In this document: piece after piece, positions 32,455 to 41,584 of the stretch
Numbering within the stretch: the first letter of the stretch is position 1
Layout of the letters: each line of letters opens with the position of its first letter
Source of the DNA: Streptomyces meridianus
GTDB lineage: Bacteria; Actinomycetota; Actinomycetes; Streptomycetales; Streptomycetaceae
Direction: 5' to 3'
Length of the DNA: 64,000 nucleotides
Assembly: GCF_023703325.1 (NCBI RefSeq)
Contig: NZ_JAMQGM010000037.1
Location: 151,247 to 215,246, forward strand
Notes under the pieces: model-generated
Seen by the model: the letters and a program-made list of their open reading frames with translations, nothing else
What the model was told of the DNA's origin: nothing
The model's database searches: none
Made by a program: the position numbers and the translations under genes

Positions 32455-33699
32455 CTACGCCGCATCGGGGGCTGGGCGGCGAAGCCGCCCGAGGCAGCCC
32501 GCCGCACCGAGTGCGGCGAGCAGCGCCACCAACGTGCACACTCCCCGCCAACCGGCCCGGCCGTAGATCTGCACCCCGAGCCAGGAGCCGGCGCTGCCAC
32601 CCAGATAGGCACAGGTCATGTAGGCGGTGTTGAGCCTGTTGCGGGCGTCGGCCCGGAGGGCGTAGATCCGGGCCTTGTTGGCAACCATGCCCGACTGCAT
32701 CGCGACGTCGAGGAGCAGCGTGCCCGTGACCAGAGCGGTCAGTCCCGGAGTGCCGCCCCGGGCTCCTGCGGCGAGGACCGCTGCTGACACGAGAACCGCG
32801 AGCATGCAGACGAGATTGACCGGGTCCGGTCCGCGGCGGTCCGCGATGCGGCCGGCGAGCGGAGTGCACAGCATGGTCGCGCCGCCCACCAGGGCGAGCA
32901 GTCCAACGGCCTGGGCGCCCATGCCGTAGACCGGACCGGTGAGGAGGAGCGCCGAGCAGGTCCAGACGGCCGAGAACGCGGCGAACACCGTTGCCTGGTA
33001 GAAGCAGGAACGCCGCAGATCCGGCTCGGTGCGCAACAGGCGCAGTGGTTCGGTCAGGAGCTCGCGGAACGGTTGACGTGAGGGCGCGGTTGTGGCGGGC
33101 ACCGTGCGGGCCAGAACGCCGACCAGCAGCAGAACCAGGGCCGCCGCCACCACATAAGGGGCTCGCCATCCCAGCCGTTCGCCGAGCGCCCCGCCGAACG
33201 CGCGGGCCAGCAGCATGCCGCCGATCGACCCGCTCAGCAGGGTGCCGATCACCGCTCCGCGGCGATCGGCCGCCACCAGCCCGGCCGCCAGCGGGCCGAC
33301 GATCTGAGCAGCCACCGTGGTGAACCCGGTGAAGGCGCCGGCGGCAACGAGGAGCGGCAGGGTGGGGGCGCAGCCCGCGGCGAGAAGGCCCAGGCCGGTC
33401 AGAGCGAGCAGAGTGACGAGGAGAGAGCGGGGCGGAATCCGGTCACCGAGCGGTACGAGCAGGAACATTCCAGCCGTGTAGCCGATGTTGGTGGCTGTCA
33501 CGACCAGGGAGGCGGCATCGGGCGACGTGTGCAGCCCTTCGGCGACCAGGGGAATGAGCGCCTGCGGGAAGTAGAGGTTGCCCACGGCCACCGCGCAGGT
33601 GAGCGCCAGCACCAGCGTCATACGACGGCTCATCACCACCGCGGCGCCTGTGTCGCCGACGCCACTTGCCGCCCGCTGAATGTGATGTGCAGGTGTCAT
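32455..33699 (-). CDS. MFS transporter (drug-efflux type)
   Basis: A 414-residue, 12-helix major facilitator. The first helix is LVLALTCAVAVGNLYFPQAL. The loop 2-3 signature is VPLGDRIPPRSLLV, and the second half has the related RIADRRGPDPVN. It belongs to the YnfM/arabinose-efflux-like branch of exporters; the substrate cannot be told. ATG 33699 (MTPAHHIQ) is used, but Met23 (MSRRMTLVL) is also plausible and no strong ribosome site favours either. It is divergent from a winged-helix regulator only 56 bp away, the usual efflux-pump arrangement. Confidence 0.85.
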   Translation of the reverse strand: MTPAHHIQRAASGVGDTGAAVVMSRRMTLVLALTCAVAVGNLYFPQALIPLVAEGLHTSPDAASLVVTATNIGYTAGMFLLVPLGDRIPPRSLLVTLLALTGLGLLAAGCAPTLPLLVAAGAFTGFTTVAAQIVGPLAAGLVAADRRGAVIGTLLSGSIGGMLLARAFGGALGERLGWRAPYVVAAALVLLLVGVLARTVPATTAPSRQPFRELLTEPLRLLRTEPDLRRSCFYQATVFAAFSAVWTCSALLLTGPVYGMGAQAVGLLALVGGATMLCTPLAGRIADRRGPDPVNLVCMLAVLVSAAVLAAGARGGTPGLTALVTGTLLLDVAMQSGMVANKARIYALRADARNRLNTAYMTCAYLGGSAGSWLGVQIYGRAGWRGVCTLVALLAALGAAGCLGRLRRPAPDAA

Positions 33700-33755
33700 G
33701 GACGGAAGTTCACGGCATCGACCGCGCATCTCCCATCAATGTAGCCTGTGGCTTA

Positions 33756-34760
33756 ATGATCAGCTTTGTGCTCGGTGTCGAGGACCTGGCGGACACGCGC
33801 TTCGCTCTGTCGCCGATGCACGAGACCTTGCTCAGCCTGCGGGTTCTGCAGGACCCGGGGCTTTCCGCGATTCACCTCCCGTGGCGTCGCTCCACGCTCG
33901 GCGTGATCGGCACGCTCGACAGCCGGCTCCTGATGTCCCTGGTGGCGCGCAGGCGCACCATCCCCGACTTCCTGACCCCGCAACCGCCAGGCTTCGCGCC
34001 GACTTTCGAGGAGCAGCTGGCCGTTGTCCGCCAGGCGTCCCCTGCACGGGTTCGCCAGGACCTGCTGACCGCGCATGCGCCGGACCCGCTTCCCGGAGCC
34101 CTGCTCGAAGCCACCGCTGCCGACGACTCATGCGTGGTCCGGCTGCGCGATGCCATTTGCGATCTTCTGCGGCAGTACTGGGAGGTGGCCATCGATCCGG
34201 TGTGGCGGCAGATGCGGCTGCTGCTCGAAGCCGACATGACCTACCGCGCACGGCAACTGGCGGTCGGAGGAGCCCGTCTGCTGTTCGCGGACATGCACCC
34301 GAACCTGCGCTGGCACAACGGTGTACTGCACATCGACAAGATGATCAGCAGGCACAGCGTTGCCGCGTCCGGCCGCGGCCTGCTGCTTCTGCCCTCCGTG
34401 TTCGCGCACAAGCCGGCACCCCCGGTCGGTCCGGAGACACCGCCCAGGCTCGTCTATCCGAGCCGCGGTGTGGCCACGTTGTGGGCCACGCCGGCGACGG
34501 CCGATGTGGCAGCCCTCGCGTCACTGCTCGGCGCGCCCAGGGCGCGGCTCCTCACCCTGCTCGAAGAGCCGCTCGCCACGGTGGAGATCGCCCGACGCCT
34601 CCGCGTGACTCCGAGCGCCGTCTCGCAGCACCTGCGCGTGCTCCGTGCGACGGGGATGGTCACCCGGGCACGCGATGGGCGGCAGGTCCTGTATTGGCGC
34701 AGCCGGCTCGGCGATCGACTCGTCGACTCGAACCAGCCCCACGACCGCATGCCGTCGTGA
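33756..34760 (+). CDS. ArsR-like winged-helix regulator (DUF5937 type)
   Basis: 334 residues. A large N-terminal domain (MISFVLGVEDLADTRFALSP, then LLSLRVLQDPG) of the DUF5937 type is followed by a C-terminal ArsR-like helix-turn-helix (TVEIARRLRVTPSAVSQHLRVL, then ARDGRQVLYWRS). No metal-binding cysteines are evident in the DNA-binding domain. TAGCCT (33742-33747) lies 8 bases before ATG 33756, consistent with a leaderless start. It is divergent from the MFS gene and probably controls it. Confidence 0.84.
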   Translation: MISFVLGVEDLADTRFALSPMHETLLSLRVLQDPGLSAIHLPWRRSTLGVIGTLDSRLLMSLVARRRTIPDFLTPQPPGFAPTFEEQLAVVRQASPARVRQDLLTAHAPDPLPGALLEATAADDSCVVRLRDAICDLLRQYWEVAIDPVWRQMRLLLEADMTYRARQLAVGGARLLFADMHPNLRWHNGVLHIDKMISRHSVAASGRGLLLLPSVFAHKPAPPVGPETPPRLVYPSRGVATLWATPATADVAALASLLGAPRARLLTLLEEPLATVEIARRLRVTPSAVSQHLRVLRATGMVTRARDGRQVLYWRSRLGDRLVDSNQPHDRMPS

Positions 34761-34889
34761 ACCCGCCGCCGTCGGCACTGTTGCGCCCGTTCGGTACGCG
34801 GAGGCCCGGCCTCCACGACATGGCGGTCATGACGCACGTGTGGGAGGCGGGCCCCGCCGCTGTCGGACCGGTCTGGAACGCTGTGCGCC

Positions 34890-35423
34890 ATGGGTGAGTT
34901 GGTGGAACGGGTCGACGAACAGGACCGGGTGCTCGGCGTCGTCGAGCGGAGCGAAGCCATCCGGAACCGCTGGCTGCACCGCATCGCGACGACCGTCTGC
35001 CGTCGCGAGGACGGACGGATCCTGGTGCACCGGCGGCCGGACACCGTGTCCCGCTTCCCCGGCCGGTACAACTGGCTCATCGGCGGAGCGGTGGACGTCG
35101 GGGAGTCCTACGAGAGTGCTGCGGCGCGGGAGCTCGCCGAGGAACTGGGAGTCGGCGCATTGCCGCGGTTCGTCCTCAAATACCTGTGCGGCGGGGCCAT
35201 CAGTCCCTACTGGCTGGGACTCCACGAAGTACTGATCACCGAGGAGATCGTGGTCGACCCGTCGGAGATCGCCTGGCACGCGTGGCTGACCCCTCAGGAG
35301 TTCCTGGACGCGATCGAGCGCTGGAGTTTCGTGGCGGACGGCCTCGAAGCGCTGGGCCACTACCGCCGGCACCCCGGTGTGGCCGTCCCCGAAGCGGGCA
35401 GCCTGCCGGTGCGTCGCCCCTGA
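34890..35423 (+). CDS. NUDIX hydrolase
   Basis: A 177-residue protein with the NUDIX box GGAVDVGESYESAAARELAEELGV (read in two parts: GGAVDVGE, then AARELAEELGV), which binds Mg and cleaves nucleoside-diphosphate-linked substrates. The opening VDEQDRVLGVVERSEAI and IATTVCRREDGRILVHRRP resemble isopentenyl-diphosphate-isomerase-like or YfcD-type NUDIX proteins. Substrate unknown. It lies in the accessory block, with no operon partner on its strand. Confidence 0.9.
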   Translation: MGELVERVDEQDRVLGVVERSEAIRNRWLHRIATTVCRREDGRILVHRRPDTVSRFPGRYNWLIGGAVDVGESYESAAARELAEELGVGALPRFVLKYLCGGAISPYWLGLHEVLITEEIVVDPSEIAWHAWLTPQEFLDAIERWSFVADGLEALGHYRRHPGVAVPEAGSLPVRRP

Positions 35424-35443
35424 AGCCGTGGTGGTTCAGGACG

Positions 35444-36097
35444 TCAGCGCCACTCCACGGGTCCGTAGAGTGCGGCGCGGGCGCCGGTGGCCAGGGCCCA
35501 GTAGCGGTCCCCGTAGGACCAATGCCACCACTCAGTCGGGTAGTTGACCAGGCCGGCAGCCGTCAGGGCGGCTCCCAGGGTCTCCCGGTTGGCCCGTGCT
35601 GCCGCACTGATTCCCGCCGCGTCCGTGTAGCAGGCCCCGTCGCTCTCCTCCGGAGAGGCGTTCATGCGGGTGCCGAGGTCGAGTTCCCGCCCCTGCCCAT
35701 CGGCGAGGGTCAGGTCGACGGCCGCGCCGGCGCTGTGCGGGGCGATGTGGGGCGGGGAGACGTAGCGGCTCGCGGCGGCGCAGACCTCGGAGTCCGTCCA
35801 CCCGGGGTTGGCGTCGCGCAGCTGTGCGGCGTACTCCCCGAAGTAGTGCCGCTGGAGGGAGAGCGGCCGGTAGCCCTCGACGAACAGCAGTCGGATTCCC
35901 TCAGGCAGCTTCTCCTGGGCGAGAAGCAGACGCTCGAGGACACCCGCCCGGAGACCGGCGAATGCCCCGTCGGTTTCCTCCTTGCGCGGGTCGACCAGGA
36001 GCGAACCGTCGGAGCGCACGTCCACTGGGGGTTCGCCGCATTCCCGGACCGGGACGGCCGCCACTCTCGGATCCGACATCAGCACAATTTCTTCCAC
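35444..36097 (-). CDS. M15 D-alanyl-D-alanine dipeptidase (VanX family)
   Basis: A 217-residue zinc dipeptidase. The zinc ligands are in SPPHIAPHSAGAAVDL (SxHxxGxAxD) and the catalytic base/third ligand in EWWHWSYGDRYWA (ExxHW). VanX-type enzymes cut D-Ala-D-Ala, either in vancomycin resistance or in peptidoglycan recycling. No VanH, VanA or VanRS genes are nearby, so a wall-recycling or D-Ala catabolic role is more likely. GTG 36097 gives MEEIVLMSDPRV; Met7 is an alternative. The GNAT gene is 21 bp upstream on the same strand. Confidence 0.9.
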   Translation of the reverse strand: MEEIVLMSDPRVAAVPVRECGEPPVDVRSDGSLLVDPRKEETDGAFAGLRAGVLERLLLAQEKLPEGIRLLFVEGYRPLSLQRHYFGEYAAQLRDANPGWTDSEVCAAASRYVSPPHIAPHSAGAAVDLTLADGQGRELDLGTRMNASPEESDGACYTDAAGISAAARANRETLGAALTAAGLVNYPTEWWHWSYGDRYWALATGARAALYGPVEWR

Positions 36098-36118
36098 CCG
36101 GCGATCATGCCCCGGCCG

Positions 36119-36859
36119 TCACCGCTCGCGGGCCGGATCCCCGAACTCCGGCCGAAGACTCAACTGGCTTCCCAGGTCACGGAATCCGAGGGACCGAGCG
36201 ACCCTCCGGGACGTCTCGGGCCGTGCCCGCCACTGCGGCAGCAGGCCGTCGGCACGCGCATGCGCAACGGCGGCAGAGGCAACCCTGCGCGCCAGCCCGC
36301 GCCCGCGCAGCCGCTGATCCGTCAGCACGCTGAGGTGCGCGGTCGCGCCCGGCCAGGTGCGGTACCCCGCTGCCGCGACTACCACCGAGCCGTCGCGGAC
36401 GACGAATACCGGGGACGTGACGTCCTCGATCCCGCTCTCGTTCGAGCCCTCTTCGCCCACGGACCGCGTCAGCTCTCCCAGGCCGGGATGCCTCGGATCC
36501 AGCGCATCGACGCGCTCCCCCGGTGACGGCCGGAAGTCGCCATCGGCGAGGTAGGCGAGGGCAGCCGGGCCCAGAACCTCGGCGACGGGCAGAACGCGGC
36601 GGAGGGCATCGGCATCCGTGCGCGTACCGGGCGGCACCGTGGACAGCGCACGGCGCAGCATCCGCGCGCTCCGGCGGTCGGGCGCCGTGACGATCGCCGA
36701 GCCGCCCAACTCGACCACGCCGGCCCAGGACGGCGGGCACAGACGGGAACCGGGTGAGGTCACCACCGACAGACCTCCGCGGGACGGGAACGACACCGGC
36801 TGCGCCGCCAGGAGTTCCCACAGGCCACGCGCCCGGGCCAGGAGCGGATCGACGTCCAT
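36119..36859 (-). CDS. GNAT-family N-acetyltransferase
   Basis: 246 residues. The N-terminal half (LCPPSWAGVVELGGSAIVTA) is a GNAT-like fold of the type found in paired or atypical acetyltransferases. The C-terminal half carries the acetyl-CoA loop RLRGRGLARRVASAAVAHA and the closing QWRARPETSRRVARSLGF. ATG 36859 begins MDVDPLLARARG. Likely cotranscribed with the VanX-type gene. Substrate unknown. Confidence 0.85.
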   Translation of the reverse strand: MDVDPLLARARGLWELLAAQPVSFPSRGGLSVVTSPGSRLCPPSWAGVVELGGSAIVTAPDRRSARMLRRALSTVPPGTRTDADALRRVLPVAEVLGPAALAYLADGDFRPSPGERVDALDPRHPGLGELTRSVGEEGSNESGIEDVTSPVFVVRDGSVVVAAAGYRTWPGATAHLSVLTDQRLRGRGLARRVASAAVAHARADGLLPQWRARPETSRRVARSLGFRDLGSQLSLRPEFGDPARER

Positions 36860-37140
36860 GACCGGATCGTGCCATCGGCGGCCCCACCCCGCAGCGGTTT
36901 CGGGCACTACCGGACGCCGATGGCCGGGCCCAGGAGGATCGGGATACGCCGCCCGGCACCGGCGTCTGCGGGGCGCGTGGCCGTCACCGCAGGTCTCACC
37001 GCGGGCGCATCCGACCACCGGACCGGCTCGTTCACGAACCAGTGATGTCGAAGCAGTGGTTACCGCCCCCTCCACTGCCTAATATCGATCAACGCAAGGT
37101 CGGTGCACCGCCGCATCACCCGTTGCCTCCGGGAGGCTTG

Positions 37141-37800
37141 ATGATCCGCCGTAGGACTGCGATCGGCGTGAGCGCCGTCGCGCTGCTCGCCACGACCCCG
37201 CTGCTCACGGCGTGCGGTTCCGACGCACACCCCGGGGCCGCCGCCGTCGTGGAGGGCGACCGGATCACGGTTTCGCAGCTCCAGGCCCAGGTCCGCGACG
37301 TGCGCGACGCCCAGGAGGCGTCCCCGCAGTCCGCCGAACTCATCGCCGGCACGGCCCAGCTCGGCCGGGCCACCCTCAATTCCATGATCTTCGACCGGGT
37401 GCTGGCGAAGGCCGCCGACGACGCCGGGATCACCGTCTCCCGCCGTGACGTCCAGCAGGCGCGGGCCGAGGCCGAACGCGCCGCCGGTGGGGCCGTGAAG
37501 CTGCGCCGGATGTGGCTCCAGCAGTACGCCATCGCGCCCGCACGGATCGACAACACCCTGCGCACGCAGGTGGTGATGGACCGGCTGTCCCGGAAGATCG
37601 GCGCAGACAGCTCCACCCCCGAGGGTCAGGCGAAGATCGTCAAGGCACTCGGCGACGCCTCGTCGTCGATGAACATCGACGTCAACCCCCGCTACGGAAA
37701 GTGGGACGCCAAGCAGGTCCGGCTCGGCGGCACCCAGGAGCCGTGGCTGCGTCCCGCCGAGCCGCAGGGCGGGGGCGGCGCCGGCATCGGCACCGGCTGA
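37141..37800 (+). CDS. SurA-like (chaperone N-terminal) lipoprotein
   Basis: 219 residues. The signal peptide ends in lipobox LLTAC (Cys ~24). The mature part has the SurA/parvulin N-terminal fold (AAVVEGDRITVSQLQAQVRD, then LGRATLNSMIFDRVLAKAA) but no prolyl isomerase domain before a Gly-rich C-terminus. A role in folding exported proteins is inferred. ATG 37141 follows GGGAGG. It is 45 bp upstream of mazG, a pairing conserved in Streptomyces as I recall it. Confidence 0.88.
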   Translation: MIRRRTAIGVSAVALLATTPLLTACGSDAHPGAAAVVEGDRITVSQLQAQVRDVRDAQEASPQSAELIAGTAQLGRATLNSMIFDRVLAKAADDAGITVSRRDVQQARAEAERAAGGAVKLRRMWLQQYAIAPARIDNTLRTQVVMDRLSRKIGADSSTPEGQAKIVKALGDASSSMNIDVNPRYGKWDAKQVRLGGTQEPWLRPAEPQGGGGAGIGTG

Positions 37801-37845
37801 CGGCCGCCCGGCGGCGCACCGGAACGCGTGGGTTACGTTCGAAGC

Positions 37846-38829
37846 GTGAACGCTGACGCCTCCGGCCGCATTGTCCTCCTGACCACCAGCCACCGGGTCG
37901 CGCCGGGACTTCTGTCCTGGCCGGCCTGGCAGGCCCTGCGCGGCGCGGACCGTGTGCTGTGCGCCGACCCCGCCCATCCGCAGCTGCCCTATCTGCGGGA
38001 GGCGGGGGTGCACGTCGAGGATGCGGTACCGGACGCGCGGGACCTGGTGGACGCCTGCACGGCCGCCGGGGAGTCGGGCGAGGGCCGGACGATCGTCGTC
38101 GTCGCCTCCGCCGACCGCGAGCCCCGGCTGACCGACGGTCTGGCCCGGCTCGCCGGTTCCGGCCGCGTCGCCATGCCCGCGCTGGAGCTCCTGCCCGCCT
38201 CGTACGACCTGCCGGGCGCGCGCCTGCTCGACCTCGTGCAGATCATGGACACCATCCGCCGGGCGTGCCCGTGGAGCAGCGTCCAGACCAACGAGAGCCT
38301 GGTGAAGTACGGGATCGAGGAGGCGTACGAGCTCGTCGAGGCCATCGAGTCCGGCGACCGGGAGGAACTGCGCGAGGAACTCGGCGACGTCCTGCTCCAG
38401 GTCGTCTTCCACGCCCGGATCGCGCAGGACGACCCGGACGAGCCGTTCTCGATCGACGACGTCGCCGGTTCCATCGTGGACAAGCTCATCCACCGCCACC
38501 CGCACGTCTTCGGCGAGGAGGCCGCCGAGACCGCCGAGGACGTCGAGAGTCACTGGCTGCGCACCAAAGCCGTCGAGAAACAGCGGGACTCGGTCACCGA
38601 CGGCATTCCGCTCGGCCAGCCCGCGCTCGCCCTGGCCGCGAAACTGGCCTCCCGGGCGCGCAAGGCCGGGCTGGACGTCCCGGTCGACGAATCCGGCGAC
38701 GACGTCGGTGTCCGGCTGCTGGGCCTCGCCGTCCGGGCGGAGGCGGAGGGCACCGACCCCGAGACGGCGCTGCGCCGGGCTGCACGGGAGTACCGGGACG
38801 CCGTTCGTACGGCGGAACGCGACGCGTGA
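37846..38829 (+). CDS. mazG: nucleoside triphosphate pyrophosphohydrolase
   Basis: 327 residues. The N-terminal ~100 residues look like a degenerate tetrapyrrole-methylase-type domain (IVLLTTSHRVAPGLLSW), as in YabN-like fusions. The C-terminal MazG domain has RRACPWSSVQTNESLV, EEAYELVEAI and EELGDVLLQVVFHA with the EExxE/ExxD metal ligands, then HPHVFGEE. It hydrolyses NTPs, probably house-cleaning non-canonical ones. GTG 37846 lies 6 bases after a TACGTT box, possibly leaderless. Confidence 0.92.
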   Translation: MNADASGRIVLLTTSHRVAPGLLSWPAWQALRGADRVLCADPAHPQLPYLREAGVHVEDAVPDARDLVDACTAAGESGEGRTIVVVASADREPRLTDGLARLAGSGRVAMPALELLPASYDLPGARLLDLVQIMDTIRRACPWSSVQTNESLVKYGIEEAYELVEAIESGDREELREELGDVLLQVVFHARIAQDDPDEPFSIDDVAGSIVDKLIHRHPHVFGEEAAETAEDVESHWLRTKAVEKQRDSVTDGIPLGQPALALAAKLASRARKAGLDVPVDESGDDVGVRLLGLAVRAEAEGTDPETALRRAAREYRDAVRTAERDA

Positions 38830-38857
38830 CGACCACAGGCCGGGGTACCCGTCGATC

Positions 38858-39277
38858 ATGCTGGAACTGAGTTCGGCACTGGCCGCCAACCGTGACCTGC
38901 TGGTGGGCATCGGCCCCTTTGTGGTCGGCATCGCCGTGGTGGCGCTGCTGATCGCGGCGTTCGCCTTCGGCCGTCGGCAGCGTGCCCGCGAGCCCCGCGC
39001 CCCCCGCCACCCCGGAGGCCGTTCCGGTGCCTGGGAGACGCCTGAGGAGCGGGAGGACGACAACTGGCCGGAGAACCACGGCCCCGGCCATCAGGAGGAC
39101 CGGCGCACGCCGATCGTCGAGGAGCACGAGCAGCACGCCCCGCAGGCGATGCCGCAGGACGGCATCCGCCGGACCCCGCACCACCTGCTCGACCCCGACA
39201 CCTCGAAAACGCAGGAGACGGAGCAGAACGACCGGCGGCCTTCGGAATCGGGCGAAGGGCCGCACACCGCCGGCTGA
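38858..39277 (+). CDS. DUF6479-like small membrane protein
   Basis: 139 residues. An N-terminal helix (LLVGIGPFVVGIAVVALLIAAF spans it) is followed by a basic stretch and a long charged, disordered tail rich in Glu, His, Pro and Gln. The layout fits the DUF6479 family seen in Streptomyces. ATG 38858 is chosen because earlier in-frame translation lies inside mazG in another frame. Function unknown. Confidence 0.75.
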   Translation: MLELSSALAANRDLLVGIGPFVVGIAVVALLIAAFAFGRRQRAREPRAPRHPGGRSGAWETPEEREDDNWPENHGPGHQEDRRTPIVEEHEQHAPQAMPQDGIRRTPHHLLDPDTSKTQETEQNDRRPSESGEGPHTAG

Positions 39278-39399
39278 CTCGCGGCCGGGCCACCGGCCGG
39301 CGGGCCGGACGCGTCGACCTGCCCGTTGCCCGACGCGTTGCCCGACGTCTCAACCGGCGCTGTTGACCGGATGTCAGCAACGGCGGAACACTGCCGGTC

Positions 39400-40071
39400 A
39401 TGGCGACCAGCGAGCGCGGCCGGGGCCCGCTCGTGGCGTTCGGGGCGCTGTCGGCCGCCGACCTTTTCGCCACCGCCCGTACGCCGCGCGGCGCGGGCCG
39501 GGTCGGCAAGCCGCTGCTGATGCCCGCCCTGGCGGCGCACGTCATGCGGCAGCGGCGGGTCGGCGAACGGTTGCCCGGGACGCTCGTCGCGGGCCTGGCG
39601 TGCGCCGCCGCCGGGGACACCGCCCTGCTCCTGGACGAGCACGAGCCCGCCTTCCTGCTGGGCATGGCCGCGTTCCTGGGCACCCAGGTCAGCTACACCG
39701 CCGGTTTCACCGGCCTGGGCGCGCTGCGCGGGATCGCCCGCAGGCCCTGGCCCGCGGTGGGGTGCCTGGCGGGCTGGGCGGTGGCGAACGCCGTCCTCGG
39801 GCCCTCGCTGGAGCCCCGGCTGCGGGCGCCCGTCGCCGGCTACAGCCTCGCCCTGGTGACGATGGCCGCCACGGCGCTGGGCGTCGGCGGCAAGGTGGCG
39901 GCCGGTGCGGTGTCGTTCGTCGCCTCGGACCTGCTGATCGGGCTCAAGGCCGCCGGGCGCCGGGTGCCCTCCCAGGAGGTGCTGATCATGGCGGGCTACC
40001 TGTTCGGACAGTATCTGATCACCAGCGGCTGGCTGGAGGAGCTGGACCGGCGGGCGGCCGGCCCGGCCTGA
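39400..40071 (+). CDS. lysoplasmalogenase (YhhN family)
   Basis: A 223-residue membrane protein with about seven helices, including GLACAAAGDTALLLD, FLLGMAAFLGTQVSYTAGF and YLFGQYLITSG. The conserved Asp in AGDTALLL and SFVASDLLIGL match the YhhN/TMEM86 fold, which hydrolyses lysoplasmalogens; activity in bacteria is less certain. ATG 39400. A single gene. Confidence 0.87.
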   Translation: MATSERGRGPLVAFGALSAADLFATARTPRGAGRVGKPLLMPALAAHVMRQRRVGERLPGTLVAGLACAAAGDTALLLDEHEPAFLLGMAAFLGTQVSYTAGFTGLGALRGIARRPWPAVGCLAGWAVANAVLGPSLEPRLRAPVAGYSLALVTMAATALGVGGKVAAGAVSFVASDLLIGLKAAGRRVPSQEVLIMAGYLFGQYLITSGWLEELDRRAAGPA

Positions 40072-40159
40072 TCCCGCGGGCATCCCGGCGGCCGCCTGCC
40101 CGACCGGGCCGGCACCGGCCCGGAGCATCGACGGTCCCGCGCCGGCGTCGTCCCGGGGC

Positions 40160-41584
40160 TCACGCGGGCAGTGTCACCGTGAACGCCGTGTGCCCGGGCC
40201 GGCTGTCCACCGCAACCGTGCCGCCGTGCGCGCTCACCACGGCCTGCACGATGGCCAGCCCGAGCCCGGTGCTGCCCGCGGCGCGGGACCGCCCGGCGTC
40301 GGCTCGTACGAAACGCCCGAAGACCTCGGCCCGCACGTCCTCCGGGATGCCGGGGCCGTTGTCGCTCACCGTCAGCCGTACCCGCCCGTCCTCCTCCTCG
40401 AGCCGGACCGTCACCTCGGTGCCCGCCGGGGTGTGCGAGCGGGCGTTGGCAAGGAGGTTGCCGACGACCTGCTGGAGCCGGTGGGCGTCGCCGCGCACCG
40501 TCACCGGCTCCGCGGCGAGGTCGAGCAGCCAGCGGTGACCGGGCCCCGCCGCCCGGGCGTCGTCGGCGGCATCGAGGACCAACCGGGTGAGGTCCACCGG
40601 ATCGCGCTCCAGCGGGCGGCCGGCATCGAGCCTGGCCAGCAGCAGCAGATCGTCCACCAGGCGGCTCATGCGTTCCGACTCGGCCTGAATGCGCTCCAGG
40701 TTGCGGCGGACGTCATCGGGAAGGGGGCCGTGGTGGCGCAGGGCCAGCTCGGCGTGCCCGCGGACGTTGGCGACGGGGGTGCGCAGCTCGTGGCTGGCGT
40801 CCGCGGCGAAGTGCCGCAGCCGCTCCTCGCTCGCCTGCCGCCGCTCCAGCGCGTTGCCGACGTGGCCCAGCATGCGGTTCAGCGCCGTCGCGAGCCGGCC
40901 GGTCTCGGTGCGCGGATCACCCACCGGGACCGGGGCCGGCATCGCCACCTCACCACTGGCGAGCGGCAGTTCTGCCACGTCCGTCGCCGTCGCGGTCACC
41001 CGGCGCAGCGGGCGCAGCGACAGCCGTACCCACAGGGCGCCCGCGAGACCGGTGGCCGCGAGGGCCACGCCGAACACCACGGCCTCCACGATCTCGAGCC
41101 GGTGCACGGTCTCCTCCACCGGACCCAGCGGCTGACCCGTGATCAGGGTGTCGCCCTCGTCCCCGGTCTCGGCCACCACCCGATAGGCGCCCAGCCGGGA
41201 GAGCCGGATACTGTGCCCGCCGCCGTCGGCCGGGACCCGCGCGAGCGTGCGGCGGTCGCTCGCGGTGAGCGGAAGGTCCTGAACGGATTCGTCCTCGACG
41301 ACCGCGGCCCGGGTGGTCCGGCCGTGCAGAAGCCGCGCCGCGAAGGTGTGCTCAGCCTGCCCGCGGGTGTCCGGGGCGTTGTCGGCGTCGGGACGCCGCT
41401 CGTCCTCCAGGCTGGTGGCGAAGCGCCCGTCGGAGGCGACGATCTGCTGATCCAGGCGCTGGACCAGGAAGCCCTCGAGCGCGATGACGGTCGTGACGCC
41501 GACGGCCAGGCAGGCGGCGGCGAGCAGGGCCACCAGCCCCGCAGTGAGCTGGCCGCGCAGGGTGTGCGGGCCGGGACGCCTCAT
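40160..41584 (-). CDS. HAMP-domain sensor histidine kinase
   Basis: 474 residues. A first helix (LTAGLVALLAAACLAVG) is followed by an extracytoplasmic sensor of about 120 residues, a second helix (VVFGVALAATGLAGALW), a HAMP domain, the H-box FAADASHELRTPVANVRGH, N-box VVGNLLANARSHT and G-boxes DNGPGIP and STGLGLAIVQ. It is translationally coupled to the upstream response regulator (ATGA overlap at 41581-41584). Because the pair faces the ferric-reductase/ApbE operon, a redox or envelope signal is a reasonable guess. Confidence 0.93.
   Translation of the reverse strand: MRRPGPHTLRGQLTAGLVALLAAACLAVGVTTVIALEGFLVQRLDQQIVASDGRFATSLEDERRPDADNAPDTRGQAEHTFAARLLHGRTTRAAVVEDESVQDLPLTASDRRTLARVPADGGGHSIRLSRLGAYRVVAETGDEGDTLITGQPLGPVEETVHRLEIVEAVVFGVALAATGLAGALWVRLSLRPLRRVTATATDVAELPLASGEVAMPAPVPVGDPRTETGRLATALNRMLGHVGNALERRQASEERLRHFAADASHELRTPVANVRGHAELALRHHGPLPDDVRRNLERIQAESERMSRLVDDLLLLARLDAGRPLERDPVDLTRLVLDAADDARAAGPGHRWLLDLAAEPVTVRGDAHRLQQVVGNLLANARSHTPAGTEVTVRLEEEDGRVRLTVSDNGPGIPEDVRAEVFGRFVRADAGRSRAAGSTGLGLAIVQAVVSAHGGTVAVDSRPGHTAFTVTLPA

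Noticed and set aside
35444..36097. Vancomycin-resistance cluster
   Set aside because: Only a VanX-type dipeptidase is present; no VanH, VanA or VanRS partner lies nearby.
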